Shown here: positions 33,856 through 45,470 of the stretch, one piece after another
Position numbering within the stretch: position 1 is the stretch's first letter
Layout: every line of letters begins with the position of its first letter
Assembly (NCBI RefSeq): GCF_038397725.1
Contig: NZ_CP151634.1
Coordinates: 3,410,001-3,474,000 of the forward strand
Length of the DNA stretch: 64,000 nt
Direction: 5' to 3'
From: Microbacterium sp. LWO13-1.2
GTDB lineage: Bacteria > Actinomycetota > Actinomycetes > Actinomycetales > Microbacteriaceae
Translations under genes and position numbers: made by a program
Notes under the pieces: generated by a model
Seen by the model: the letters and a program-made list of their open reading frames with translations, nothing else
Databases searched by the model: none
Told to the model about the DNA's origin: nothing

Positions 33856-36627
33856 TCATCTCGGCGCGATCGACGGCGCGAACGCCGGCACGATCACACG
33901 CCGCGGGGCCTGCGCGTTTCTGAGCGACCACGCTCGCCCTGCGTGCGTGCGAGCGTACGGAGGCAGTTCTCGCACGCCGGCGAGCTGCCGCAACTCGACA
34001 GGGCACTCCGCGCGCACGAGCACCTCTCCCTCGATCCGGACTCGCTGCCAGACCGCCCAGCAGCGCTGCCAGGTATCGGCATCGCCCACGACGATCAACG
34101 GTTTCGACGCCCGCTGGACGTCGCTCGTCGCGAAGATCACGTCACACCAGGGATACGCATTCTGCAGCGCCGTGATCACGGCATCGGCGCCGGGACTGAC
34201 GATCCCGGTGATCACCGCCTCTGGTACCCAGTGGTCACCCGCCTGTGCCGGGGAATCAACGTGCACGACCGTCGGGCCCGTCTGATCGTCGACCCAGGCG
34301 AATTGCACCTCCCGATCCCCGATGCGTGCACGCCCCGGGGCCCTGTCCCGTTCGTACCCCAGGGCCTCGCCACCTGCCGCCAGGTGCTCCACTCTGCTGG
34401 ACATCCGCAACAGCGCCCTCGACGGGAGGGCTTCGACCAGTCGAGCCACCGCCCCCGCCGAGCGCGCAGCAGTGAGCACCACCGTGGCGCCCGAACCGGT
34501 GCGAAGAATCTGCTCCCAACGCTGCGCCATCACGTGCGCATGATCCAGCGGCAGGCCGGCGAGCTGTCGGTCGATGTCGTCGCAGAGCACCAGGGACCCG
34601 GCCCTCGGTGCACGCTCGGCCAGTTCGGCAACGAGATCCCACGCCTGCTCCGGGTCTGCGGACACCAGCAGCGCATCCGGATGCTGGGCCGCGAGTGCGC
34701 GTATCGCGGCGGACTTCCCCGCGCCCGGGCCACCGAGGATCGCGACACCGCGATCGATGCCGAGCCGCAGCAGCTCCAGCGGCTGTGCCTGTCGATTCGG
34801 CTCGTCGGCGCGACCGAGGATCAGCACGTCCCCGACGGGCGGCGCATCGGACGTGAGCTCAGCGAGCGGCAGCAGGCGCGGCAGTGGCGGCAGCCACGGG
34901 CTTCGCGGTGCTCCCGTGCCGGACCAGCGCATTCCGACGGCGCGCAGGTCGGCCGCTCCGGTGAGCGCCACGCGCAGCGCCACCGGATCCATATCCTGCG
35001 GACGGCGGGCGAACGCGAGGCCCCTGGACGCCGGTCCGCCCGGCAGTTCGGCCGCGGCATCCGTCCCGAGAACGAGCCTGCTGTCGGCGGCGTCACCGAC
35101 CCGCAGGCTCAGCCGCAGCGGGCAGTTCGCCGCAAGCGCCTCTCTGATCACACCCGCCGCACGCTGGGTGCCGAGGATCAAGTGCATGCCGAGAGCTCGT
35201 CCGCGCGCCGCGACATCGGTGAACACTGCTCCCAGGTCTGGATGCTCCTGCAGGAGAGCCGCGAACTCGTCGACGACGATCACCAGCCGCGGCATCTCCA
35301 CTTCGCGGATGTCGCGGGCGCCCGCGGCGGCCAGGACGGCTTCGCGGCGGCGCAACTCCGCGGTGAGGCTGGACACGCCCCTTCGCGCACCCGACTCATC
35401 CAGATCCGTGATCACCGCCGCGACCTGCGGGAGTTCACGCAGCGGCTCGAACGCCGTGCCGCCTTTGAAGTCGGCGAGGACGAAAGTCACCTCATCTGGT
35501 CCATGACTCGCCGCGATCGCCGTCACCCAGGTGACCAGCAATTCGCTCTTTCCGGTGCCGGTCGTTCCGGTCACGATCGCATGCGGACCGTCTTCGACGA
35601 TGTCCAGCAGGATCTCTCTTCGCTCTCCCTTCCCGATGACAGCGGGGAGGCCGACCGTGAAGTGCGGCTGGTCGAGGTCTCGCAGCGACACGGCATCCGG
35701 CACTACGTCGACGTCCTCGACTCGTGCGGAGCACTCCCCTGCGATGATCTCCACCTGCGCGAACGAGAGGCATTCGATCGCAAGGTCCTGCACCCCCTGC
35801 GTGGTCCGCAGCAATGCGCGCTGCGGCTCGACACAGTCGATCACCGTCGTCACGCCCTCGGGAACTTCAGCATCGGGCGCGAGAAGCCAGAACACCGCAT
35901 CCGCGTCGAGCCTCGGTGCGCCTGGACTCGCGACACCGGCCCGCAATGCACCCCGGCGCGCGCCGCGCACGTGGGGGAAACCGCCGAGACCCCGTCGATC
36001 GAGATCGCCGACGAGCGTGAGCTGCGCCGGGCTGAAGCGCAGACACAGTTGTGTCACCAATGCACGGGCCGCTGCCGCGACGACCGGTTCGGTGCCGCGC
36101 AACGCCACGCCTCCGCCGAGCGGCACCGTGATCGGTGCATCGCTCAATGCGCCGCTGCGCGCCTGGAATTCGCGCACCCGGTCCCCGTCTCCCCCGGCGG
36201 TGCGAACGCCGCTCGAGATGACGCCCTGACCGACGACGAGCTCGGTGCCCGCATCCGGTGCCTGTGCGCCCCGCAGCGGCGGATGGACGAGACAGGTTGC
36301 CGCATCCGGATGCCGGTGCCGGAGCCGTTCCCGCTCCTCGAGCTGCCGCTCCTCGAGCTCCGCCTCCGCGCGGTTCCACGCCCGCGCCGCCTCGTCTTCG
36401 GCACGGCGACGATCACGTCGTCGGCTGCGCGCGCCGTCGAGCAGGGATGCCGCGAGCATCAGGGGGCCGAGTGCCGCGAAGCAGAGCGCGAACAACGACC
36501 CGGTGATCAGCCAGAGCGCGACGCCACCGGCGATGGGCACCACGGCAGCGAGGATCGGCACCGGCGGGCGCCTGGCCGGAACCGGCGGGGACGGAAGTGC
36601 GATGGGCAGCGAATCCATGCCCACCAT
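33856..36627 (-). CDS. FtsK/SpoIIIE-domain ATPase, EccC/EssC-like
   Basis: A 923-residue membrane ATPase. Two hydrophobic segments (about 23-62) are followed by a basic coiled stretch. A first FtsK/SpoIIIE domain has Walker A TGTTGTGKSELL (~353-364), FVLADFKGG and Walker B RLVIVVDEFAA (~447-457). A second has P-loop GGPGAGKSAAI (~632-642) and LVLCDDID (~679-686). This resembles the type VII secretion motor EccC/EssC, but it has one domain fewer and no WXG100, EccB/D/E or mycosin gene lies nearby. It is 49 bp after the PP2C gene on the same strand. ATG 36618 is an alternative start. Confidence 0.85.
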   Translation of the reverse strand: MVGMDSLPIALPSPPVPARRPPVPILAAVVPIAGGVALWLITGSLFALCFAALGPLMLAASLLDGARSRRRDRRRAEDEAARAWNRAEAELEERQLEERERLRHRHPDAATCLVHPPLRGAQAPDAGTELVVGQGVISSGVRTAGGDGDRVREFQARSGALSDAPITVPLGGGVALRGTEPVVAAAARALVTQLCLRFSPAQLTLVGDLDRRGLGGFPHVRGARRGALRAGVASPGAPRLDADAVFWLLAPDAEVPEGVTTVIDCVEPQRALLRTTQGVQDLAIECLSFAQVEIIAGECSARVEDVDVVPDAVSLRDLDQPHFTVGLPAVIGKGERREILLDIVEDGPHAIVTGTTGTGKSELLVTWVTAIAASHGPDEVTFVLADFKGGTAFEPLRELPQVAAVITDLDESGARRGVSSLTAELRRREAVLAAAGARDIREVEMPRLVIVVDEFAALLQEHPDLGAVFTDVAARGRALGMHLILGTQRAAGVIREALAANCPLRLSLRVGDAADSRLVLGTDAAAELPGGPASRGLAFARRPQDMDPVALRVALTGAADLRAVGMRWSGTGAPRSPWLPPLPRLLPLAELTSDAPPVGDVLILGRADEPNRQAQPLELLRLGIDRGVAILGGPGAGKSAAIRALAAQHPDALLVSADPEQAWDLVAELAERAPRAGSLVLCDDIDRQLAGLPLDHAHVMAQRWEQILRTGSGATVVLTAARSAGAVARLVEALPSRALLRMSSRVEHLAAGGEALGYERDRAPGRARIGDREVQFAWVDDQTGPTVVHVDSPAQAGDHWVPEAVITGIVSPGADAVITALQNAYPWCDVIFATSDVQRASKPLIVVGDADTWQRCWAVWQRVRIEGEVLVRAECPVELRQLAGVRELPPYARTHAGRAWSLRNAQAPRRVIVPAFAPSIAPR

Positions 36628-36676
36628 TGGACATCAGCGGAGAAGCAGTATCCGCCCTGTCCACAGGGCCCGGCCG

Positions 36677-37483
36677 CTATTCGACGGTTTCTGCGTCTGT
36701 GGAGGAGGAGTCAGCGGTTTCTTCGGTCGTCTGCACGATGATGAGCGTCACGTTGTCCCGACCACCGTTCTCGAGAGCCGCGACCAGCATCGCATCGACG
36801 GCATCGGCGGGATCGGCGTTCTCCCGCAGGAAGTGCTGGATGCCGTAGTCCGTGAGCTCCTTGGTGAGACCGTCCGAGCAGATCACGAAGCGATCGCCGG
36901 CGCGCACATCGAGGGTGATGTAGTCGGGGGCCGTCAGTTCGCTCGCCCCGACGGCACGCGTGATGACGTTGCTGTACGGGTGCCCCTCGGCTTCTTCCGG
37001 GCTGATCTTGCCCGCGGCGATGAGTTCCTGCACCACGGAATGATCCGTGGTGACCTGAAGCAGGCGGTCGTCGCGAAGGAGGTAGACGCGGGAGTCCCCG
37101 ATGTTCAACGACACCCAGTGCGGCAGGTCGGCATCGAGATCGAGGAACACCCCGGTCAACGTCGTTCCCGTACCCTCGTCGGTCGTCTCCGGGTGGTCGG
37201 CGATGTCGCCGACTGCGAGTTCCAGGGCACGCTCGATCGCGGCGCGACTGACGAGACCATCGGAGACCACCGTCTGCAGACGACCGATCGCGCTTCGGCT
37301 GGCGATCTCGCCGCCGGCGTGACCGCCCATGCCGTCAGCGACGATGAAGAGCGGGAACTCGGCGAGGTAGGCATCCTGGTTCGAGTCCCGACGACGACCC
37401 TGATCGGTGACGCCTGCCCAGGAGAGCCGCATCTCATGGTCCGCGACCATGAGATTGCGCGTCTGGGTTGTCGTCTCAGCCAC
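36677..37483 (-). CDS. PP2C-family serine/threonine phosphatase
   Basis: A 268-residue soluble PP2C phosphatase. All metal-site motifs are present: RRRDSNQDAY, FIVADGMGGHAGGE, NIGDSRVYLLRDDRLLQVTTDHS, FVICSDGLTKEL and GGRDNVTLI. It would dephosphorylate proteins modified by PknB-type kinases. GTG 37483 is preferred over ATG 37489: GGAGG abuts the ATG directly but sits 6 nt before the GTG. It lies upstream of the EccC-like gene and may be co-transcribed with it; no kinase or FHA gene is in the window. Confidence 0.92.
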   Translation of the reverse strand: MAETTTQTRNLMVADHEMRLSWAGVTDQGRRRDSNQDAYLAEFPLFIVADGMGGHAGGEIASRSAIGRLQTVVSDGLVSRAAIERALELAVGDIADHPETTDEGTGTTLTGVFLDLDADLPHWVSLNIGDSRVYLLRDDRLLQVTTDHSVVQELIAAGKISPEEAEGHPYSNVITRAVGASELTAPDYITLDVRAGDRFVICSDGLTKELTDYGIQHFLRENADPADAVDAMLVAALENGGRDNVTLIIVQTTEETADSSSTDAETVE

Positions 37484-37562
37484 GTGCATCCTCCGAAATC
37501 CCTGCGGTCATTCGGGAGAGCGCAGGATACTCACACATCGTAGTAGAACTCCGCATCCGCCC

Positions 37563-38546
37563 TCATACCCGGGCTCCCGGATCTTCAGGAAGCGGGAAGA
37601 GTCCGTCGATGACCGCGAGGTCCGTCTCATCCGGTTGCCAGGCCGTGCCCGCTGCCGCATTCGCCTCCACCTGGGCGGCCGAGGTCGCCCCTGCGATCAC
37701 GCTGGACACCGCAGGTTGCGCCAGCAGCCAGCCGAACGCCGCCTGCAGCATGGTGATGTCGCGGTCAGCGCAGAACCCGCGGAATTCTTCGAGCGCATCC
37801 CACGGAGCGTTCTCCCAGACGTGCCGACGCGTGGACATGATCCGACTCGATGCCGGTCCCCCGTCGCGTGTGAACTTGCCCGTGAGCAGCCCGTTGTGCA
37901 GCGGGAAGTAGGGAAAGAAACCGAGCCCGTACCGCGCGGCGGCGGGGAGCACGTCGCGTTCTGCGGCGCGGGCGAGCAGCGAGTAGTGGTTCTGTGCCGA
38001 GATGAAACGTCCGGTGGAGCGCTCTCTGGCCGTGAAATCCGCCTCGGCTATCTGCCATCCGGTGAAGTTCGAGTGCCCGTAATAGCGGATCTTCCCCTCT
38101 TTCACCAGCTCATCGAGGGCATCGATCGTCTCGGCGATCGGCGTCTCGAGATCGGGCAGATGCAGCTGGTAGAGGTCGATCCAATCGGTCCGCAGGCGAC
38201 GCAGCGACTCCTCCACCGCGCGGCGGACGTAGCGGCGGGAGCCTCGTCCCGCCGGGAAGTCATAGCCCATGTCGCGCTCGTGCCCGAACTTCGTGGCCAG
38301 CACGAAGCGATCGCGACGTCCCTCCAGGGCCTGTCCCATCAGCGTTTCGCTGGTTCCGGCGATCGCGCCGTACATATCGGCGGTGTCGAGGAAGGTGATC
38401 CCGTTCGCGATCGCGGCATCGATGACCTCGCGAGTGCCGTCAAGGGTCTCGGTCGCGGTACCCGCACGTCCGAAGTTGTTGCAGCCGAGGCCCGTGGGCG
38501 AGACGAGAAGACCGGATGCGCCTACGCGGCGCTGCGACATCACCAT
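37563..38546 (-). CDS. Aldo/keto reductase
   Basis: A 327-residue AKR of the Tas/YghZ/potassium-channel beta-like group. GLGCNNFGR, TFLDTADMYG (catalytic Asp and Tyr), ATKFG (Lys), DLYQLHLPD (His) and a C-terminal NADPH site (VIAGATSAAQVEANAAA) are seen. It reduces aldehydes or ketones with NADPH; substrate unknown. The frame is open upstream, but TAACGT 7 nt before ATG 38546 fixes a leaderless start. Confidence 0.92.
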   Translation of the reverse strand: MVMSQRRVGASGLLVSPTGLGCNNFGRAGTATETLDGTREVIDAAIANGITFLDTADMYGAIAGTSETLMGQALEGRRDRFVLATKFGHERDMGYDFPAGRGSRRYVRRAVEESLRRLRTDWIDLYQLHLPDLETPIAETIDALDELVKEGKIRYYGHSNFTGWQIAEADFTARERSTGRFISAQNHYSLLARAAERDVLPAAARYGLGFFPYFPLHNGLLTGKFTRDGGPASSRIMSTRRHVWENAPWDALEEFRGFCADRDITMLQAAFGWLLAQPAVSSVIAGATSAAQVEANAAAGTAWQPDETDLAVIDGLFPLPEDPGARV

Positions 38547-38553
38547 GCCGTCC

Positions 38554-38559
38554 ACGTTA
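38554..38559 (-). promoter_or_regulatory. -10 element (TAACGT), leaderless start of the aldo/keto reductase
   Basis: TAACGT, 7 nt, then ATG 38546. Confidence 0.5.
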
Positions 38560-38604
38560 TCCCAGCGATCCACTCCGTCGGCGCGACAGGCTCTGCACAG
38601 AAAG

Positions 38605-38634
38605 AAGAGAGCCCCCGACCGAAGTCGAGGGCTC
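38605..38634 (-). terminator. Intrinsic terminator after the DUF5684 gene
   Basis: Arms GAGAGCCC-CCGAC and GTCG-AGGGCTCTC pair with one mismatch around a 4-nt loop, 13 bp after the gene stop. On the minus strand it is followed by a T-rich TTCTTTCT. Confidence 0.85.
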
Positions 38635-38647
38635 TCTGCACAGATTG

Positions 38648-39370
38648 TCAGGCCGGGGGCGGCGTGGGGTTCACCGGCGGTGCGGCGGGAGGTGCCGGCG
38701 GTGCAGCCGGTGGAGCCGGCGGCGTGGTCGGCGGAACCGGCGGGACGCTCGGAGCCGACGTCGCCGGAGCGGACGGTGCGACGGGCGGTGCGTAGCCAGG
38801 CTGAGCCGGAGGTGCGTAGCCCTGAGGAGCCGGCGGTGCGTAGCCCTGAGGCGCTGCACCGTAGCCCTGAGGAGCGGCCGCAGCAGACGACTGCACCGGA
38901 ATGCCCTGCCACACGGTCGAGTCGGCCATGAAGCTGTTGCCGGCCCACGGCGCGGGTGCGATGTTCGAGTTCCAACGCGACTTGTCGAACGCATTGATGC
39001 CGAGCCAGACGATGCTAAGGAGCACGTACAGCACCACCCAGACGGCGTCCTTCTGCAGCTTCAGGCCGACGCGCCAGGCCGCGAGGGCCATCACGATCGC
39101 GAGACCGATGCCGGTCAGGAAGTTCAGGAACGGGATGAACGAGACACCGAACAGGATCAGGACGACCCAGGGCGAGATGTCGCCGAGCTTCGCGAAGATC
39201 AAGGTGTTGTACACGGGCACCCAGGCGCGCCACTTGCCCTGAACACCTGCTTTCTCGAAGATCTTCATCATGAAGATGGACGCGATGACGTAGAACACGA
39301 TCGCGAAGAGGAAGAGTACGAAATATACGCCGGCAAGCGCCGCGTAGACTGACGCGTCGTCTTGGTACAT
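38648..39370 (-). CDS. DUF5684-type membrane protein with Pro/Ala-rich tail
   Basis: A 240-residue protein. Four hydrophobic segments occupy residues ~8-120 (VYFVLFLFAIVFYVIASIF, WVVLILFGVSFIPFLNF, IGLAIVMALAAW, AVWVVLYVLLSIVWLG), with KAGVQGKWRAWVPVYN in the first loop, typical of DUF5684. Residues ~160-240 are a low-complexity tail of repeated APQGYAPP and then APPAAPP units. Function unknown. ATG 39370 is taken because a longer frame adds only a basic extension. It has its own terminator. Confidence 0.8.
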   Translation of the reverse strand: MYQDDASVYAALAGVYFVLFLFAIVFYVIASIFMMKIFEKAGVQGKWRAWVPVYNTLIFAKLGDISPWVVLILFGVSFIPFLNFLTGIGLAIVMALAAWRVGLKLQKDAVWVVLYVLLSIVWLGINAFDKSRWNSNIAPAPWAGNSFMADSTVWQGIPVQSSAAAAPQGYGAAPQGYAPPAPQGYAPPAQPGYAPPVAPSAPATSAPSVPPVPPTTPPAPPAAPPAPPAAPPVNPTPPPA

Positions 39371-39508
39371 GAGTCTCACATTCCTTGGTCTGAGGAACGC
39401 AGTGCGCGTTCTTCCGCGAAACAACGGGGCTTCGCGTCACCACACTAGCGGGGTCGCTGTGACCGGGCAATCACACACGCGGAGAGAAATCCCCATCTGT
39501 TTTGCCGG

Positions 39509-40264
39509 TCAGTCGGCGACGACGAGCTCGAGCACTCCGCGATCGTCGGTCGGGCGCAGCATGATCCCCTGTTCTGCCGTCCACGTGCGCAGGGCGCGGA
39601 GCGATCGCAATCGAGGACGGGCTTCGGCCAGAGCGCGCACGAGTTGTCCCTTGGCCTTCTTGTTGAAGTGGTTGAGCGCACGCGCGGTGCCCCCGTCATC
39701 GGTGACGACGCGCACATAGGCAGCGGGGACGGATGCCGGGATCGGACCGAGCGCGACGTAGGCCTCACTGCGCAGATCCAGCACGAAGGCGGGCTGTTCG
39801 CGCGCGATGGCTGCGGTCGTCGCATCGGCCCAATGCCGGCGCAACGCCGCGACTCCCGGCAGCGAGGTCCCTGCGGCGAGCCGATACGACGGAATCGCAT
39901 CGAGCGCGCCCACCGGCCCGAACGGAGCGGAGTGGATCCACACATGGGCGCCGAGCCAGCGTCGCGATGCAGCGGAGAGAGTCGCGGCATCCAGCGCGTC
40001 GAAGAGGACGCCCGTGTACCGGTCGGCGGCCGGCATCGTCGCCGATGATCGCAGCATCCGATTGTGGGTGATGTCACCGAGTTGACGCTCGCTCAGTTTG
40101 AGCACGCGACGCGCCGCGACTTCGTCTGCCGCGAGATCGACGAGGGCATCGGCGACTGCTCTGCGCTTGTCGAGGAGATCGGGCAAAGGCAGAGAGTCCA
40201 GCTCGATGGCCGCGCCGGCTCCCCCGGCCCGCTTGGTCTCCGACGGCGGCAGCAGGATCTTCAT
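39509..40264 (-). CDS. yaaA: YaaA family peroxide stress protein
   Basis: A 251-residue DUF328/YaaA protein. MKILLPPSETKRAGG at the start, RYTGVLFDALDAATL, HVWIHSAPFGPVGALDAIPSYRL and NHFNKKAKGQLVR are diagnostic. YaaA in E. coli limits iron-driven damage during peroxide stress and binds DNA. TGAGGA precedes ATG 40264. It lies just downstream of the ATP synthase operon but is separated from it by a strong hairpin. Confidence 0.93.
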   Translation of the reverse strand: MKILLPPSETKRAGGAGAAIELDSLPLPDLLDKRRAVADALVDLAADEVAARRVLKLSERQLGDITHNRMLRSSATMPAADRYTGVLFDALDAATLSAASRRWLGAHVWIHSAPFGPVGALDAIPSYRLAAGTSLPGVAALRRHWADATTAAIAREQPAFVLDLRSEAYVALGPIPASVPAAYVRVVTDDGGTARALNHFNKKAKGQLVRALAEARPRLRSLRALRTWTAEQGIMLRPTDDRGVLELVVAD

Positions 40265-40284
40265 GCGTTTTCCTCACGGGGACG

Positions 40285-40321
40285 CCGAAGCGCAAGGACC
40301 CTTCGGATCCTTGCGCTTCGG
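40285..40321 (-). terminator. Terminator-like hairpin closing the ATP synthase operon
   Basis: Perfect 14-bp arms (CCGAAGCGCAAGGA / TCCTTGCGCTTCGG) around a 9-nt loop, 13 bp after the atpC stop. It lacks a U-tract and ends 20 bp before the yaaA ATG. Confidence 0.8.
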
Positions 40322-40334
40322 AATCGATTCGTTG

Positions 40335-40595
40335 CTAGGCGATGAGAGCCGCGTTGCCGGCGACGATCGTCAGGTTGCTGCCCTCCATGGAGAGGAATCC
40401 GTCCTGCGCGTTCGCGAGCACCTTGGTGCCGTCGGCCTGCGTGATCCGGACCTGTCCCTCGGCGAGGATGGCCAGCACCGGCTCGTGACCGGTCATGAAG
40501 CCGATTTCGCCCTCGACGGTCTTCGCGACCACGAGGGTCGCTTCTCCCGTCCAGACCTCCGCGTCTGCGGAGACGAGGCTGACATGCAGTGCCAT
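40335..40595 (-). CDS. atpC: ATP synthase F1 epsilon subunit, short form
   Basis: An 86-residue epsilon subunit consisting of the N-terminal beta-sandwich only (LHVSLVSADAEVW, GEIGFMTGHEPVLAIL, FLSMEGSNLTIVAG). It stops where the C-terminal helical hairpin would begin; E. coli epsilon has 138 residues. That hairpin inhibits ATP hydrolysis in other species, so this enzyme lacks that control. ATG 40595 follows GGAGAAC and starts 2 bp after the atpD stop. The stop is clean, with a hairpin following, so this is not a frameshift artefact. Confidence 0.95.
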   Translation of the reverse strand: MALHVSLVSADAEVWTGEATLVVAKTVEGEIGFMTGHEPVLAILAEGQVRITQADGTKVLANAQDGFLSMEGSNLTIVAGNAALIA

Positions 40596-40597
40596 GA

Positions 40598-42974
<2,377 letters not shown>

Positions 42975-42994
42975 GTTTTCAGTACCTCACGCGA

Positions 42995-44629
42995 TTACGC
43001 GCGACGACCCTTGACGATCTTCTCCTGGTTGACGTCCTCCGCAGCCGCATACTCCTCGTGACCCGGGGCGCCGATGGCGTGTCCCTTGCCACCCTGGAAC
43101 TCCAGGATGAAGGCATCCGTCTGCTTCGTGAGCTCCGCGACCGTGTCGTCGTCCAGGACGTTGGTCTCACGCAGCGTCTCGAGCACCTTGCTGTTGCGAC
43201 GCAGGTGGTCGAGCAGCTCGCGCTCGAAGCGCAGAACGTCTTCGACCTCGATCGTGTCGAGCTTGCCGTTGGTTCCGGCCCAGATCGAGACGACCTGCTC
43301 CTCGACCGGGTACGGCGAGTACTGCGGCTGCTTGAGAAGCTCGGTCAGACGTGCACCGCGCGACAGCTGACGACGCGAAGCCGCATCGAGGTCGGAGGCG
43401 AACATCGCGAAGGCCTCGAGCGAGCGGTACTGCGCGAGCTCCAGCTTCAACGTTCCGGAGACCTTCTTGATCGACTTGACCTGAGCGTCACCACCGACGC
43501 GCGAGACCGAGATACCCACGTCGACCGCGGGACGCTGGTTGGCGTTGAAGAGGTCGGACTGCAGGAAGATCTGGCCGTCGGTGATCGAGATCACGTTGGT
43601 CGGGATGTATGCCGAGACGTCGTTCGCCTTGGTCTCGATGATCGGGAGACCCGTCATCGAGCCCGCACCGAGCTCGTCGGACAGCTTCGCGCAACGCTCC
43701 AGCAGACGGGAGTGCAGGTAGAACACGTCACCCGGGTAAGCCTCGCGGCCCGGCGGACGACGCAGGAGCAGCGAAACGGCGCGGTAGGCCTCTGCCTGCT
43801 TCGACAGGTCGTCGAAGATGATGAGGACGTGCTTGCCGCCGTACATCCAGTGCTGACCGATCGCCGAACCCGTGTAGGGGGCGAGGTACTTGAAGCCGGC
43901 GGGGTCTGATGCGGGAGCAGCCACGATCGTGGTGTACTCCAGGGCGCCGGCCTCTTCGAGCGCACCCTTCACCGAAGCGATGGTGGAGCCCTTCTGACCG
44001 ATCGCGACGTAGATGCAGCGGACCTGCTTGTTGACGTCGCCCGACTCCCAGTTGTCCTTCTGGTTGATGATCGTGTCGATCGCGATGGCCGTCTTGCCGG
44101 TCTGGCGGTCGCCGATGATCAGCTGACGCTGACCGCGGCCGACGGGGATCATGGCGTCGATGGCCTTGATGCCGGTCTGCATCGGCTCGTGCACGGACTT
44201 GCGCTGCATCACACCGGGCGCCTGGAGCTCGAGCGCACGAATGCCCTCGGTCTCGATGGAGCCGAGGCCGTCGATCGGGTTGCCGAGCGGGTCGACAACG
44301 CGGCCGAGGTAGCCGTCACCGACCGGCACGGAGAGGACCTCACCGGTGCGGGTGACCTTCTGGCCGGCCTCGACGCCCTTGAAGTCGCCGAGGACGACGA
44401 CGCCGATCTGGTGCTCGTCAAGGCTCAGCGCGAGACCCTTGGTGCCGTCGCCGAAGGTGACGAGCTCGTTCGCCATCACACCGGGCAGTCCTTCGACGTG
44501 CGCGATGCCGTCTGCCGCGTCGATGACGGTGCCGACCTCGGTCGCCGCGGCCCCGGAGGGCACGTACGCAGCGGCGAAGTCCTTCAGCGCGTCACGGATG
44601 ACGTCGGGGCTGATCGATAGTTCTGCCAT
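42995..44629 (-). CDS. atpA: ATP synthase F1 alpha subunit
   Basis: The non-catalytic F1 subunit, 544 residues. P-loop [21 protein letters not shown] segment ([13 protein letters not shown]), and [16 protein letters not shown] with the arginine finger near the C-terminal third are present. It carries the usual actinobacterial C-terminal extension, ending in EKIVKGRRA. It lies 52 bp after atpH. Confidence 0.99.
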   Translation of the reverse strand: MAELSISPDVIRDALKDFAAAYVPSGAAATEVGTVIDAADGIAHVEGLPGVMANELVTFGDGTKGLALSLDEHQIGVVVLGDFKGVEAGQKVTRTGEVLSVPVGDGYLGRVVDPLGNPIDGLGSIETEGIRALELQAPGVMQRKSVHEPMQTGIKAIDAMIPVGRGQRQLIIGDRQTGKTAIAIDTIINQKDNWESGDVNKQVRCIYVAIGQKGSTIASVKGALEEAGALEYTTIVAAPASDPAGFKYLAPYTGSAIGQHWMYGGKHVLIIFDDLSKQAEAYRAVSLLLRRPPGREAYPGDVFYLHSRLLERCAKLSDELGAGSMTGLPIIETKANDVSAYIPTNVISITDGQIFLQSDLFNANQRPAVDVGISVSRVGGDAQVKSIKKVSGTLKLELAQYRSLEAFAMFASDLDAASRRQLSRGARLTELLKQPQYSPYPVEEQVVSIWAGTNGKLDTIEVEDVLRFERELLDHLRRNSKVLETLRETNVLDDDTVAELTKQTDAFILEFQGGKGHAIGAPGHEEYAAAEDVNQEKIVKGRRA

Positions 44630-44681
44630 TGTCTTCCCTTTGTATTAGAGAGTCTGCGCGGTTCCCCGCGCGAAAATCGTG

Positions 44682-45470
44682 TTAGCCCGCGAGCTTCTGG
44701 CGAAGATCGGCGAGACGTGCGGCGATGCTGCCGTCGATGACGTCATCGGCGATCTGCACACGCAGGCCTCCGACGACGGTCGGGTCGATGACGACGTTGA
44801 GCGACACCCGGCCGTCGTAGCGACGCGAGAGAGCGTCACTCAGACGGGTCTGCTGGGCTGCGGTGAGCGCTTTCGCACTGTGCACCGTGGCCACAACGCG
44901 GCCGCGCTGGCTGGAGACGATGTTCATCGCCCGGCTCAGCAGCTGGCGCACGCGGCGTCCACGGGGCTGGCGGACCAGCGAGGCGACGATCAGTGCCGCG
45001 GGGGCGCTGGCGCCGTTCGCGAGCAGTCGATCGACGAGAGCGCCCTTGGCGTCCTCTCCCCCGAGCCGTCCGCCGAGCGCGAGCTCGAGCTCGGCGTTCG
45101 CCGCGATCACACGGGTGAAGGCGAACAGGTCGCCCTCGATGTCCGCGTTCGCGTCGGCGATCGCCGCTGCCCGGATTGCGAGCTCCTCGATGCCGTCGAT
45201 GAGCTGGTCGGCGTTCGACCAGCGCTCAGCAACGGCGACCTTGAGGACGTCCCTCGTGTTCGCCGAGTACCCGCCGAACACCGCTGCGACGACGTTCTGT
45301 CGCGCCGCGACCGGAGCCGCGGGGTCGGCGAGCGCGCCGCTCAGGTGGGACGACTCGCCCACGGCACGTGCGGCGGCGAAGAGCTCCCGCGCGGTGTCGA
45401 GCGTGACGCCGGACGCTGCGGCAAGCGCCTGAGTGGATGCCGCGAGTGCCTGAGTGGTCGCGCTGCCCAT
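44682..45470 (-). CDS. atpH: ATP synthase F1 delta subunit
   Basis: A 262-residue delta subunit of the peripheral stalk. The C-terminal ~110 residues carry the typical ...VVATVHSAKALTAAQQTRLSDAL and VIDPTVVGGLRVQIADDVIDGSI segments. It is longer than E. coli delta (177) but is a separate gene, unlike the fused b-delta of mycobacteria. Its start overlaps the atpF stop by one base, implying coupled translation. Confidence 0.97.
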   Translation of the reverse strand: MGSATTQALAASTQALAAASGVTLDTARELFAAARAVGESSHLSGALADPAAPVAARQNVVAAVFGGYSANTRDVLKVAVAERWSNADQLIDGIEELAIRAAAIADANADIEGDLFAFTRVIAANAELELALGGRLGGEDAKGALVDRLLANGASAPAALIVASLVRQPRGRRVRQLLSRAMNIVSSQRGRVVATVHSAKALTAAQQTRLSDALSRRYDGRVSLNVVIDPTVVGGLRVQIADDVIDGSIAARLADLRQKLAG

